Assembly (NCBI GenBank): GCA_002382805.1
Contig: DGAD01000033.1
Span: forward strand, 57,916-121,915
Length of the DNA stretch: 64,000 nt
Source: Clostridiales bacterium UBA4039
Lineage (GTDB): Bacteria > Bacillota > Clostridia > Lachnospirales > Vallitaleaceae
Direction of reading: 5' to 3'
Shown here: one piece after another, positions 8,511 to 16,756 of the stretch
Numbering within the stretch: position 1 is the stretch's first letter
Layout: every line of letters begins with the position of its first letter
The notes under the pieces: model-generated
The model's database searches: none
Seen by the model: the letters and a program-made list of their open reading frames with translations, nothing else
What the model was told of the DNA's origin: nothing
Program-made: the position numbers and the translations under genes

Positions 8511-8546
8511 TAACCGATGTAGCTATAGCAGTAGCAACATCGGTTA
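8511..8546. repeat. Perfect inverted repeat in the MerR gene leader
   Basis: TAACCGATGT (8511-8520) and ACATCGGTTA (8537-8546) form perfect 10-bp arms with a 16-nt loop, about 60 bp upstream of the MerR start. No U-run follows. It could be an RNA hairpin in the leader or a protein-binding site. A TTGACA at 8406-8411 lies further upstream, but no clear -10 pairs with it. Confidence 0.55.
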
Positions 8547-8607
8547 CATCATTATGACGACTATAAGGTTCGACATTGACAAAAATTTAACGGAGGCGTG
8601 TGTGATT

Positions 8608-9438
8608 ATGGAAAAATTGTCGATTGGACAAATGGCAAAACTTAATAATGTATCGAAGCAGGCGCTGCGATATTACGACAAAATGCAACTATTAGAACCA
8701 CTGATAGTCGATGAAGAAACCGGATATCGATATTATAGCATCAAACAAAGCGCCCGTTTGGATATGATCCAATATATGAAATCCATAGGCATGACACTTA
8801 AAGACATAAAAAAGCAATTAGACCTTAATGAACCCTCTTTTATTAAAAGCGTACTTCATAAAAATATGCATCAGATAGAAGAACAGATTCGTGGGTTAGA
8901 ATATCAAATGCGAGCGGTTGAACGTACGTTACGAAGCTATGAGCGCTATGAAACCGCACCTCCCGACGGAACAATCATATTAGAGTATATCGAAAAACGT
9001 CAGATGTATTGTATTGATTCAGGATTGAATTTTTATGATCATGGAATTGAAATGTATGAAAAAATGCTAAGAAAATTAAAGAACAGTCTGATAGCGAATA
9101 GACTCCCACAAATCTATTTTTGTAATGCAGGCACGTTGTTAACAAAAGAAAACTTGGAAAAAAGAAAATTTTATTCAAATGAGATCTTTGTTTTTGTCGA
9201 TAATGATTATGTCCCTGAAAACCTAACCATCCAAGTGCCGCCAAATATCTATCTATGTATCTATTGCGATAAATTTGAAAAAGAAAAAGCCTATATAAAT
9301 CGGCTACTGGATATGATTGCAGAGAAGGGGTATACGATAGTCGGAGACTATATATGTGAGGTCTTAGCAGAATTGCCGCTTTTAGAAGAAGCTGAACGGG
9401 GTATGTTTTTAAGACTACAGATACCTATTAAATTTTAA
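8608..9438 (+). CDS. MerR family transcriptional regulator (BmrR-like, GyrI-type effector domain)
   Basis: A 276-residue MerR protein. The N-terminal winged helix (MEKLSIGQMAKLNNVSKQALRYYDKM...GYRYYSIKQ) is followed by a dimerisation coiled coil (about residues 75-115) and a C-terminal region (from about 125) resembling the GyrI/BmrR effector domain (YTIVGDYICEVL). The frame stays open upstream to a TTG at 8485, but the family start is the ATG at 8608 behind CGGAGGC, and the inverted repeat at 8511-8546 lies in the leader. Downstream, the next gene has a promoter with the abnormal 19-bp spacer that MerR proteins act on, so it is the likely target. The ligand is unknown. Confidence 0.85.
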   Translation: MEKLSIGQMAKLNNVSKQALRYYDKMQLLEPLIVDEETGYRYYSIKQSARLDMIQYMKSIGMTLKDIKKQLDLNEPSFIKSVLHKNMHQIEEQIRGLEYQMRAVERTLRSYERYETAPPDGTIILEYIEKRQMYCIDSGLNFYDHGIEMYEKMLRKLKNSLIANRLPQIYFCNAGTLLTKENLEKRKFYSNEIFVFVDNDYVPENLTIQVPPNIYLCIYCDKFEKEKAYINRLLDMIAEKGYTIVGDYICEVLAELPLLEEAERGMFLRLQIPIKF

Positions 9439-9472
9439 TCTAAAATATTATTAAAAAAATAACAATCTTTCC

Positions 9473-9503
9473 TTGACATTATTCTAACAATAACCCTTAT
9501 ACT
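9473..9503 (+). promoter_or_regulatory. MerR-type promoter with a 19-bp spacer
   Basis: TTGACA (9473-9478) and TATACT (9498-9503) are separated by 19 bp instead of 17. The spacer holds a dyad, TTATT-CTAAC-AATAA (9479-9493). A long spacer with an internal dyad is the hallmark of promoters activated by MerR-family DNA distortion, and the MerR gene ends 34 bp upstream. The regulator-target link is inferred. Confidence 0.75.
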
Positions 9504-9540
9504 AAAATTAACAAAAAAATTTTAGAAGGAGGATGTAATA

Positions 9541-10575
9541 ATGTTTAATGAAAAGATTCGAGTGATTCAATATGGGTGTGGAAAGATGTCTAAGTATAGC
9601 CTTCGCTATCTTTATGAAAAGGGCGCAGAGATTGTTGGGGCAATCGACATTGATCCAGCTATAGTAGGAATGGATGTAGGTGATTATGCAGAGCTGGGCG
9701 TTAAGCTAGGGGTTACTATTAGAAGTGATGCAGATGCAGTTCTTGACGAATGCGATGCAGATGTAGCACTGGTTACTTTGTTTAGCTTTATGGATGAGAT
9801 GATGGTTCACTATGAAAAACTTGTAAGCCGCGGAATTAATGTTATTACAACGTGTGAAGAAGCAATCTATCCATGGACAACAGCTCCAACGATAACCAAT
9901 AAGTTAGATAAGCTTGCAAAAGAAAACAACTGTACAATTACCGGTTCAGGTATGCAAGATATTTACTGGGTGAATATGATTGGCTGTGTTGCTGGAGGCG
10001 TTCATCGAATCGATAAAATAGAAGGTGCAGTGAGTTACAACGTTGAGGAGTATGGACTAGCTCTTGCCAAAGCACATGGTGCAGGACTTACGCCAGAGGA
10101 GTTTGAAGAACAAATTGCACACCCTGAAACGTTAGAACCAGCCTATGTCTGGAATTCAAATGAAGCATTATGTTCTAAAATGGGCTGGACCATCAAATCC
10201 CAGACACAAAAATGTATCCCATATTTTTATGATACGGACCTATATTCAGAAACACTAGGAAAGACGATTCCTAAGGGGAACTGTATCGGTATGAGTGCTG
10301 TTGTAACCACTGAGACATTCCAAGGCCCAATCATTGAGACGCAGTGTATTGGTAAAGTCTATGGACCGGAAGATGGAGACATGTGTGACTGGAAGATTAC
10401 AGGAGAACCGGACACAACATTCTTTGTTAAAAAACCAGCAACGGTTGAGCATACATGTGCAACCATTGTGAATAGAATTCCATTGGTTCTTCAAGCACCA
10501 GCAGGATATTACACTATAGAAAAAATGGATAATGTTGAATATCTTTCCTACCCAATGCAAATGCATTTAAAATAA
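9541..10575 (+). CDS. NAD(P)-dependent dehydrogenase, DapB-like (2,4-diaminopentanoate dehydrogenase family)
   Basis: A 344-residue oxidoreductase with an N-terminal Rossmann fold ([32 protein letters not shown], residues 8-40) and a dihydrodipicolinate-reductase-like C-terminal half. Length and the [10 protein letters not shown] and [11 protein letters not shown] segments match the family that includes 2,4-diaminopentanoate dehydrogenase of ornithine fermentation, but the other ornithine-degradation genes (aminomutase, thiolase) are absent, so the real substrate may be another amino compound. It has its own MerR-type promoter and a strong AGAAGGAGG site. A serpin gene follows 85 bp downstream; no clear terminator separates them. 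Confidence 0.7.
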   Translation: MFNEKIRVIQYGCGKMSKYSLRYLYEKGAEIVGAIDIDPAIVGMDVGDYAELGVKLGVTIRSDADAVLDECDADVALVTLFSFMDEMMVHYEKLVSRGINVITTCEEAIYPWTTAPTITNKLDKLAKENNCTITGSGMQDIYWVNMIGCVAGGVHRIDKIEGAVSYNVEEYGLALAKAHGAGLTPEEFEEQIAHPETLEPAYVWNSNEALCSKMGWTIKSQTQKCIPYFYDTDLYSETLGKTIPKGNCIGMSAVVTTETFQGPIIETQCIGKVYGPEDGDMCDWKITGEPDTTFFVKKPATVEHTCATIVNRIPLVLQAPAGYYTIEKMDNVEYLSYPMQMHLK

Positions 10576-10660
10576 AAACCAAATTAAGCAAATCATATGC
10601 ATAATGCGCTGGGAACATTTGTAGAAAAATACCGTCCAACTTATATAGGAGGTATTTTAT

Positions 10661-11605
10661 ATGAAATTAATAAGTTTTTTAATGGTAACTATACTTACAT
10701 TGACTGCTTGTAGTGGATCTACAGCGGTGACTGCTGATAATTTAATGTCAGGTATTAAGCGCAATGACATTGCACCAATAGTTCTTGATGATCCTCAAGA
10801 AAATCATATGGACAAAACAACACAAGTAATGGATTTTTCTCTTAGTCTTTTTGAAGAAGCCTATGAGGAAAAAAACATGCTTATCTCACCACTTTCTGTT
10901 ACTTGTGCGTTATCTATGGTGGCAAATGGTGCGAAAAATGAGACCCTTGTACAGCTAGAGGAAGCTCTTGGTACAGATATAGGCAGCCTAAATGAATATT
11001 TATATGCTTATAATACTTATCTTCCTACAGCTGACAAGTATAAGGTAAGTCTTGCTAATTCAATCTGGTTTAAGGACGAAGCATCTTTGACTGTGACGAA
11101 AGAGTTTTTGCAAACAAATAAAGATTACTATGATGCAGAAATATATAAAGCTCCTTTTGATAATAACACAAAAAATGATATCAATGCTTGGGTTGATGAG
11201 AAAACGCATGGACAGGTACTTATTGAGGCTGTAAAAAATAAGCAGGATGAAAAGGTTCAGGTATTTATGCCTAAATTTTCTTTCGACTATGATACAGAGC
11301 TTTCGGGAATATTAAAGAAAATGGGGATAACAGATGCTTTTGACATGAATGCAGCAAATTTTAGCGCTCTAGGGCAGTCGACTAACGGTAATATTTTCAT
11401 AAATCGTGTTATTCACAAGACAAAAATTGAGGTTAATGAAAAAGGGACAAAGGCAGGAGCTATTACCGCAATAGAAATGAAGTCTGGGAGCGTTGAGCTT
11501 AATGAACCGAAGATAATCAATTTGAATCGCCCATTTTTCTTCATGCTCGTTGACAATGAATTTAGTATGCCGATATTTATTGGAGTATTAAATGACATTC
11601 CGTAA
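10661..11605 (+). CDS. Serpin-family lipoprotein with an internal deletion
   Basis: A 314-residue predicted lipoprotein: signal peptide with lipobox LTAC (Cys17), then a serpin domain (ISPLSVTCALSMVANGAKNET... and IFINRVIHKTKIEVNEKGTKAGAITA). Serpins inhibit serine or cysteine proteases by inserting their reactive loop into beta-sheet A. The hinge (NEKGTKAGAITA) and C-terminal PFFFMLVD...FIGVLNDI are intact. However, after INAWVDEKTHGQ (about residue 185-190) the sequence jumps directly to VQVFMPKFSF, so roughly 100 residues normally present are missing, including the conserved NAxYFKGxW strand of sheet A. The reading frame is intact. It may be a decaying gene or a non-inhibitory binding protein. 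RBS TAGGAGG supports the start. Confidence 0.78.
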   Translation: MKLISFLMVTILTLTACSGSTAVTADNLMSGIKRNDIAPIVLDDPQENHMDKTTQVMDFSLSLFEEAYEEKNMLISPLSVTCALSMVANGAKNETLVQLEEALGTDIGSLNEYLYAYNTYLPTADKYKVSLANSIWFKDEASLTVTKEFLQTNKDYYDAEIYKAPFDNNTKNDINAWVDEKTHGQVLIEAVKNKQDEKVQVFMPKFSFDYDTELSGILKKMGITDAFDMNAANFSALGQSTNGNIFINRVIHKTKIEVNEKGTKAGAITAIEMKSGSVELNEPKIINLNRPFFFMLVDNEFSMPIFIGVLNDIP

Positions 11606-11639
11606 AAAACACTTAATATCATAATACGCTAATTTATTC

Positions 11640-12374
11640 CTAAGAAAAGTATTTCTTTTTATATTCCAAGGGCGTCATTCCAGATAGTTTTTTAAAAGTA
11701 ATATTATAATAATTTTGATTATTAAATCCAGAAGCAAGAGCGACATCCAGTATTGAAGTATGATCTTCAAGAAGGAGGCTCTTGCTTTTTTCAATACGTA
11801 TTTCATTTAATATGGATGTAAACGTTTTGCCGGTTTCTCGTTTAAGTAGCGTACAAAAATAGGATTTGCTAAGATCAAGATATGTCGCTACATCATCTAA
11901 GCTAATATCTTCATCATACCTGGCATGTATACAATCAATTGCTTTTTTTATATGATAACTATGTTGGCAATGATAATGACTGCAAGATAAGGACGTCTGC
12001 TCAAGCTCATATAATAGGCTTAATAAATTCGGAATAAGGCATTTGGGCTTATGAACAATACCTAAGGCATGGTTTGTGCCGCAAGAATGAGGACCGAGTA
12101 TATAAATACAATTCTTAGAGCGAATACTATCAATATAACATAGGGTAAAGTGAAACTCTCCCTTATATGACTGGATACTGTATCTATGGGACTTTGAAGA
12201 AAAATCGTATTCAAGAGCCAAATCAGTCACCTTATTGTCATCAAGTAATTGTTGAAAAATAGTATTATAGCCAAAAGAACCTATAATTTTCCCTTTTTTG
12301 GATAAAGCTAATATAGGTAAATTTGTGCATATGAAAAAATTTTCTAGTGTGTTATTTATCATAGATTCGTTCAT
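11640..12374 (-). CDS. AraC family transcriptional regulator (likely regulator of siderophore uptake)
   Basis: A 244-residue regulator. The C-terminal double helix-turn-helix (about residues 145-244; DISLDDVATYLDLSKSYFCTLLKRETGKTFTSIL and LDVALASGFNNQNYYNITFKKLSGMTPLEYK) is clearly AraC-type; the N-terminal half is an unrecognised sensory domain. The frame is open further upstream, to 12440, but ATG at 12374 has a GGGTGA site and avoids a false hydrophobic leader. It is divergent from a siderophore ABC importer, and its promoter carries a Fur box. Known analogues (Btr, YbtA) activate adjacent siderophore uptake genes on binding siderophore; that role is inferred here. Confidence 0.83.
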   Translation of the reverse strand: MNESMINNTLENFFICTNLPILALSKKGKIIGSFGYNTIFQQLLDDNKVTDLALEYDFSSKSHRYSIQSYKGEFHFTLCYIDSIRSKNCIYILGPHSCGTNHALGIVHKPKCLIPNLLSLLYELEQTSLSCSHYHCQHSYHIKKAIDCIHARYDEDISLDDVATYLDLSKSYFCTLLKRETGKTFTSILNEIRIEKSKSLLLEDHTSILDVALASGFNNQNYYNITFKKLSGMTPLEYKKKYFS

Positions 12375-12461
12375 TTTTTCACCCATTTCAAATAAATATA
12401 ATAATAAAAGCATGAATATAATCAAATACGGTCGAAGCATCCTCTGTTATAATAACGAAAG

Positions 12462-12476
12462 TGATAATCAATATCA
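12462..12476. promoter_or_regulatory. Fur box
   Basis: TGATAATCAATATCA matches the 7-1-7 Fur consensus TGATAAT-N-ATTATCA at 14 of 15 positions. It overlaps the predicted transcription start of the divergent AraC gene and lies about 110 bp upstream of the siderophore-binding protein gene, consistent with iron repression. Confidence 0.7.
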
Positions 12477-12505
12477 ATAATAACAATGGCGTAATCTTTT
12501 GTCAA
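12477..12505 (-). promoter_or_regulatory. Sigma-A promoter of the AraC gene
   Basis: Minus strand: TTGACA (12500-12505), 17-bp spacer, TATTAT (12477-12482). The predicted start (about 12470) lies within the Fur box. Confidence 0.7.
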
Positions 12506-12510
12506 TATGA

Positions 12511-12524
12511 TTAGATGCATCTAA
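12511..12524. promoter_or_regulatory. Perfect 14-bp palindrome upstream of the siderophore importer
   Basis: TTAGATGCATCTAA is a perfect palindrome between the divergent AraC and siderophore-binding protein genes. It is a candidate operator; the binding protein is unknown. Confidence 0.45.
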
Positions 12525-12534
12525 AGAAGCTATG

Positions 12535-12554
12535 TTTGATATTAGAACATCAAA
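12535..12554. promoter_or_regulatory. 20-bp dyad upstream of the siderophore importer
   Basis: TTTGAT and ATCAAA arms with inner TT/AA symmetry (16 of 20 positions symmetric) lie 35 bp ahead of the start codon at 12589. No clean -35/-10 pair is visible for this operon, so an activator-dependent promoter in this area is likely. Confidence 0.4.
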
Positions 12555-12588
12555 AAATAATTAGAGACACCTAGATAAAGGAGAAAAA

Positions 12589-13635
12589 ATGAAAAGAACA
12601 AAGATGATTAATATACCTATTATGCTTGCATTATTTGTCATGCTGCTGAGCGCATGTGCAAATACGAGTGAACAATCTGGAGGCAATGAAGCAACGCCAT
12701 CAGAAGAAGGCGCAACATCAGAAGATACTACGACCCAAGAAGCTCAGAGGGTAGTGGAAATTACAGATATACATGGAACAGTGACAGTTCCGGTTAATCC
12801 TAAGAGGGTTGTTGCACTAGATAATCGAACGTTTGAGACGCTATCGACTTGGGGGATTGAACTGGCAGCTGTTCCTAAAGCGGTTATGCCTGGGGATATA
12901 TCCTATGTTCAAGATGAAGCGGTTCAAGATATTGGAAATCACCGTGAGCCAAATCTAGAGATTATTGCAGCGCTTGATCCGGAGCTTGTTATCGTGGGAC
13001 AACGTTTTTCAAGTTTTTATGCGGATATAAAAGCACTAGTGCCAAATGCAGCGGTTATTGATCTTACCTTTGATGTCTCTGAGAGCGCAGGATCACCCGG
13101 AGAGAATTTGGTGAATGGATTAAAAGACTCAACAACAGTGCTAGGTCAAATCTTTGATAAGACAGAAGAAGCGACTCAATTAAATGCTGATTTTGATCAA
13201 GCAATTGAACAAGTACGATTGGCTTACAATGGAACAGATACCGTGATGAGTGTGATTGTCTCTGGAGGCGATGTGAATTTTTCGGCGCCAGGATCAGGTC
13301 GCGTGTGGGGACCGATGTATGAAATCTTTGGATGGGTGCCTGCCTTGGGACTAGACAATGCATCCTCAGACCATCAAGGAGATGACATCTCTGTAGAAGC
13401 CATTGCCCAAAGCAATCCGGACTGGATTTTTGTCCTTGATCGTGACGCGGCTATTTCTACAATAACAGATGCGCTTCCTGCTCAAGACGTTATTGATGAA
13501 TCGCCGGCACTTCAAAATACAAAAGCGGTCATCGAAGACAAGATTATCTATGCACCGGCAGACACCTATACAAACGAGTCGATACATACGTATCTAGAGT
13601 TGTTTGAAGAAACGGCAAAAGCTTTTGAACAGTAA
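12589..13635 (+). CDS. Siderophore ABC transporter substrate-binding lipoprotein (YclQ/FatB-like)
   Basis: A 348-residue lipoprotein: signal peptide with lipobox LSAC (Cys22), then an acidic low-complexity linker (about residues 24-52) and a type III periplasmic-binding fold (VEITDIHGTVTVPVNPKRVVALDN ... to the end). The segments PNLEIIAALDPELVIVG and DDISVEAIAQSNPDWIFVLDRDAA are typical of the YclQ/CeuE/FatB group that binds catecholate siderophores. It is the first gene of a four-gene importer and lies next to a Fur box. Ligand specificity cannot be read from the sequence. AAAGGAG at 12576-12582 supports the start. Confidence 0.88.
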   Translation: MKRTKMINIPIMLALFVMLLSACANTSEQSGGNEATPSEEGATSEDTTTQEAQRVVEITDIHGTVTVPVNPKRVVALDNRTFETLSTWGIELAAVPKAVMPGDISYVQDEAVQDIGNHREPNLEIIAALDPELVIVGQRFSSFYADIKALVPNAAVIDLTFDVSESAGSPGENLVNGLKDSTTVLGQIFDKTEEATQLNADFDQAIEQVRLAYNGTDTVMSVIVSGGDVNFSAPGSGRVWGPMYEIFGWVPALGLDNASSDHQGDDISVEAIAQSNPDWIFVLDRDAAISTITDALPAQDVIDESPALQNTKAVIEDKIIYAPADTYTNESIHTYLELFEETAKAFEQ

Positions 13636-13636
13636 T

Positions 13637-14611
13637 ATGAAAGAGCATAGTGTAATGACAAAGCGTACAGTTTTTACAAAATCTTTTCTGTTAGCACTAT
13701 TTGTTGTTGTTATCTTAGGCGGCATTTCGTTGTTTACAGGTGTGTATGACATATATGGACAATCTGATGGTATGCAGATGTTTTTTATAACACGTGTTCC
13801 TAGAACTGCGGCGTTGATGCTGACCGGAGCTGCCATGTCAATGGCAGGTCTGGTCATGCAACTCATTACGCAAAATCGTTTGGTAGAATCAACGACCACA
13901 GGAACTATTGAGTGGGCAGGGTTAGGGCTTGTCCTAGTGTATCTATTGATTCCGGCGCCGACATTAGTCCAGAGAATGACAGGGGCAATCATCTTTTCCT
14001 TTGTGGGAACGATGATTTTCTTTGTTTTTTTAAGGAAAATCAAGCTACGCTCATCGCTAATTGTTCCGATTATCGGTATGATGCTGGGTGCGGTGATTTC
14101 GGCAGTATCAACCTTTATTGGTTTATTCTTTCAGATGACACAAAATATTGAAAGTTGGTTTGTCGGATCATTTGCTTCAGTGCAAATCGGGCGTTATGAA
14201 TACTTATGGCTCATTGTTGGGATTACTTTTTGCATCTATATTTTTGCAGACCGTTTAACGCTGGCAGGCCTTGGCGAAGATATTTCGACTAGCTTAGGCG
14301 TCAATTACAATCGTATCGTTTTACTGGGGACAGGGTTGATTTCATTTGCTGTAGGTATTGTTGCAGCTATTATTGGTAATCTTCCTTTTTTGGGGTTAAT
14401 TGTGCCTAACATTGTATCCATGTATAGAGGTGATGACCTTAGAGGGAACCTACCTTGGGTGTGTCTTTTTGGCATGGGAACCATAACCTTGTGTGATATT
14501 ATCTCTCGAACGATAATTAAACCTTTTGAAGTTCCGGTTTCTTTAATTCTTGGGACGGTAGGGGCGATTGTATTTATTATCATCTTATTGAAACAAAGGA
14601 GACAAGCATGA
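13637..14611 (+). CDS. Siderophore ABC transporter permease (FecCD family, YclN/FatD-like)
   Basis: A hydrophobic FecCD-type permease of about 324 residues with some nine membrane segments. The LGVNYNRIVLLGTGLISFAVGIVAAIIGNLPFLGLIVPNI region (around residue 220-265) is the conserved ATPase-coupling and TM region of iron-siderophore permeases. The frame is open back to 13604, but the ATG at 13637 sits directly after the binding-protein stop (TAATATG); the ATG at 13655 is an alternative. It pairs with the next gene as a heterodimer. Confidence 0.85.
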   Translation: MKEHSVMTKRTVFTKSFLLALFVVVILGGISLFTGVYDIYGQSDGMQMFFITRVPRTAALMLTGAAMSMAGLVMQLITQNRLVESTTTGTIEWAGLGLVLVYLLIPAPTLVQRMTGAIIFSFVGTMIFFVFLRKIKLRSSLIVPIIGMMLGAVISAVSTFIGLFFQMTQNIESWFVGSFASVQIGRYEYLWLIVGITFCIYIFADRLTLAGLGEDISTSLGVNYNRIVLLGTGLISFAVGIVAAIIGNLPFLGLIVPNIVSMYRGDDLRGNLPWVCLFGMGTITLCDIISRTIIKPFEVPVSLILGTVGAIVFIIILLKQRRQA

Positions 14612-15639
14612 GTGATATTGCATATATCGATAAGGAAAATCGGTCGGCAGGAGCCTTTCGTGATAAAAAAGAGCGAAAAAAGTACTGGATAATATTAAGC
14701 ATATTGATTATATTGGGGGTTATAGCGGCTTATGGCCTTCTCGTTTACAACAATCCGGTACCGATAGATTCGCCTTCATTTGTTCCCGTTGTCCGTCGGC
14801 GTGTAGTAGCTGTTATTGCTATGTTGATTGCAGCGATTTGTCAAAGTCTATCAACGGTGGCTTTTCAGACGATTACCAACAATCGGGTCATTACCCCGTC
14901 GCTTTTAGGATTTGAAGCACTATATTCGACGATTCATACGACGACCATATTTTTTCTTGGAGCAACGACGTTCATTCAGTTTGTAGGGATTGGTTCATTT
15001 ATTTTTCAAGTAGCTATGATGGTGATTATGTGTTTGATTTTATATGGATGGCTATTATCAGGAAAGTTTGGTGATCTACAATTAATGCTTTTAGTTGGGG
15101 TCATCTTAGGAACCGGATTACGTTCTTTGTCATCCTTTATGCGACGTTTATTAGCACCGTCAGAGTTTGATATCTTACAGGCGCGATTGTTTGGATCGGT
15201 CAACAATGCAGATGCTGCCTATTTTCCGGTAGCCATTCCAATTGTTATCGTTGTTGCCTGTCTGCTACTGGCATCATCCAATCGACTTAACGTCTTAGCG
15301 CTAGGCAAGAATATGAGTACGTCCTTAGGGATGAATCATCGCATGGGGGTCATCGTCAATCTTGTCTTGGTGTCTATATTGATGGCGGTATCAACCGCTC
15401 TAGTCGGTCCCTTGACATTTTATGGTTTTTTAGTCGCAACATTAAGCTATCAAATGGTGCCGACCTACGACCACAAATACCTATTTCCCATGGCACTTGC
15501 CATAGGGTTTTTAATTCTTACCGGGTCGTATTTTTTTATGTATCATATATTTAACGCCCAAGGAGTTGTGTCAATTATTATTGAGCTATTTGGCGGTCTA
15601 ACATTTTTGATTGTTATATTGAGAAAGGGAACATTATGA
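14608..15639 (+). CDS. Siderophore ABC transporter permease (FecCD family, YclO/FatC-like)
   Basis: A 343-residue second FecCD permease. A short cytoplasmic lysine-rich N-terminus precedes the membrane region; ALGKNMSTSLGMNHRMGVIVNLVLVSILMAVSTALVGPLTFYGFLVATLSY (about residues 230-282) is the conserved family core. It overlaps the previous gene by 4 bp (ATGA) and the ATPase gene by 4 bp, showing translational coupling within the importer operon. GGAGACAAGC supplies the ribosome site inside the upstream gene. Confidence 0.87.
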   Translation: MSDIAYIDKENRSAGAFRDKKERKKYWIILSILIILGVIAAYGLLVYNNPVPIDSPSFVPVVRRRVVAVIAMLIAAICQSLSTVAFQTITNNRVITPSLLGFEALYSTIHTTTIFFLGATTFIQFVGIGSFIFQVAMMVIMCLILYGWLLSGKFGDLQLMLLVGVILGTGLRSLSSFMRRLLAPSEFDILQARLFGSVNNADAAYFPVAIPIVIVVACLLLASSNRLNVLALGKNMSTSLGMNHRMGVIVNLVLVSILMAVSTALVGPLTFYGFLVATLSYQMVPTYDHKYLFPMALAIGFLILTGSYFFMYHIFNAQGVVSIIIELFGGLTFLIVILRKGTL

Positions 15640-16388
15640 TAACGATAGAAAGCGTAAAAAAGATATATAGTGATGAAGTGGCGATAGGACCTGTAAATAT
15701 AGAAATCCCTAAAGCCGGGTTGACTTCCTTAATTGGACCTAATGGAGCGGGAAAATCGACAACACTGCTTATGATTGGACGATTACTGGATAAAGATGAA
15801 GGTGTCATTAAAGTAGCCAATATGGATGTATCAACATCAAAATCCAATGATCTTGCAAAAATCTTAACCGTACTTCGACAAGAGAACCATTTTGTGACAC
15901 GACTGACTGTACGTCAACTCGTTGGATTTGGACGCTTTCCTTATTCAAAAGGACGTCTAACGATAGAGGACGAACAGATTATATCGAAATACATTGATTT
16001 TTTTGCCTTAAGGGATTTGGAAGATCGATATCTTGACCAACTCTCAGGTGGTCAACGCCAGAGAGCCTATGTTGCTATGGTCCTATGCCAAGAGACAGAG
16101 TATGTCTTATTAGACGAGCCCCTAAACAACTTAGATGTTGCCCGTTCCGTTCAGATGATGGAACACTTACGCTATGCAGCTAACGAATTTGGACGAACGA
16201 TTGTCACGGTCTTACACGATATTAACTTTGCAGCAAAATATTCAGATAGGATATGTGCAATGAAAGATGGTAAGATTGCAGCTTTCGGAGCGGTTGATAA
16301 GGTGATGAAGTCAAAAGTTTTGACAGAAATTTTCGAGACAAAAATTAACATCATTGAGGGGCCCCACGGTCCGTTAGCTGTGTATTAA
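15636..16388 (+). CDS. Siderophore ABC transporter ATP-binding protein (YclP/FatE-like)
   Basis: A 250-residue ABC ATPase: Walker A GPNGAGKST (about residues 34-42), Q-loop VLRQENHF, signature LSGGQRQR, Walker B YVLLDEPLNNLD and switch histidine in VTVLHDI. It ends the iron-siderophore importer operon. The divergent segment LTVRQLVGFGRFPYSKGR is common in FecE-type ATPases. The gene stops exactly where a foreign ABC-2 permease remnant begins, so the operon end may be a rearrangement junction. Confidence 0.9.
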   Translation: MITIESVKKIYSDEVAIGPVNIEIPKAGLTSLIGPNGAGKSTTLLMIGRLLDKDEGVIKVANMDVSTSKSNDLAKILTVLRQENHFVTRLTVRQLVGFGRFPYSKGRLTIEDEQIISKYIDFFALRDLEDRYLDQLSGGQRQRAYVAMVLCQETEYVLLDEPLNNLDVARSVQMMEHLRYAANEFGRTIVTVLHDINFAAKYSDRICAMKDGKIAAFGAVDKVMKSKVLTEIFETKINIIEGPHGPLAVY

Positions 16389-16389
16389 A

Positions 16390-16665
16390 GATAATTTTCG
16401 TACAGAAAACAATGTAAGTATTTTATCTAATATTATTACCATGCCTTTGTTGATTAGCAGTAGTGCATTTTATTCTTTAAATGATGCTCCCGGTTTTTTA
16501 CAAATAATGAGTAAGTTTAATCCTTTTCAATGGTTTGTCAGTGGATTACGTGATGCGATTGATCTATCATGGTTTAGCTATTTCACGAATTTAGGTTTGT
16601 TATTTTTACTAGCATTACTTACACTACTATTGGCATTAAGAACATTTCGATTTTCAGATGTTTAG
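16390..16665 (+). pseudogene. C-terminal remnant of an ABC-2 type permease
   Basis: The only ATG in frame is at 16441 (74 residues), but homology-like sequence continues upstream in frame to about 16390 (FRTENNVSILSNIITMPLL). SAFYSLNDAPGFLQ, NPFQWFVSGLRDAI and LLALRTFRFSDV are typical of the last 90 residues of DrrB-type ABC-2 exporters (Val/Gln/Trp region plus final membrane helix). The N-terminal three quarters and the ATPase are missing, so it is a remnant. No ribosome site precedes 16441. It lies just upstream of a TetR gene, a common neighbour of such exporters. Confidence 0.65.
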
Positions 16666-16689
16666 CAATAGATATAAAAAGAATAGCCA

Positions 16690-16718
16690 TTGACAAATAT
16701 GCAAAAGAACGCTATAAT
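16690..16718 (+). promoter_or_regulatory. Sigma-A promoter of the TetR gene at 16757
   Basis: Perfect TTGACA (16690-16695) and TATAAT (16713-16718) with a 17-bp spacer. The operator at 16729-16741 lies at the start of the transcript. Confidence 0.85.
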
Positions 16719-16728
16719 TTCCCTACAG

Positions 16729-16741
16729 ACCAACCGTCGGT
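16729..16741. promoter_or_regulatory. Candidate TetR operator, copy 1
   Basis: ACCAAC-C-GTCGGT is a 13-bp near-palindrome (one mismatch) just after the predicted transcription start. It recurs as the perfect ACCGAC-G-GTCGGT at 17458-17470, on the other side of the TetR gene. Confidence 0.7.
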
Positions 16742-16756
16742 TTCAAGGAGGCTTTA

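Noticed and set aside
8485..8607. N-terminal extension of the MerR regulator from a TTG codon
   Set aside because: The extension crosses a perfect inverted repeat and has no family similarity, whereas ATG 8608 follows GGAGG and gives the normal MerR N-terminus.
12299..12480. Open frame of 60 codons on the plus strand across the AraC start region
   Set aside because: It is antisense to the AraC gene and its promoter, has no ribosome site and no recognisable product.
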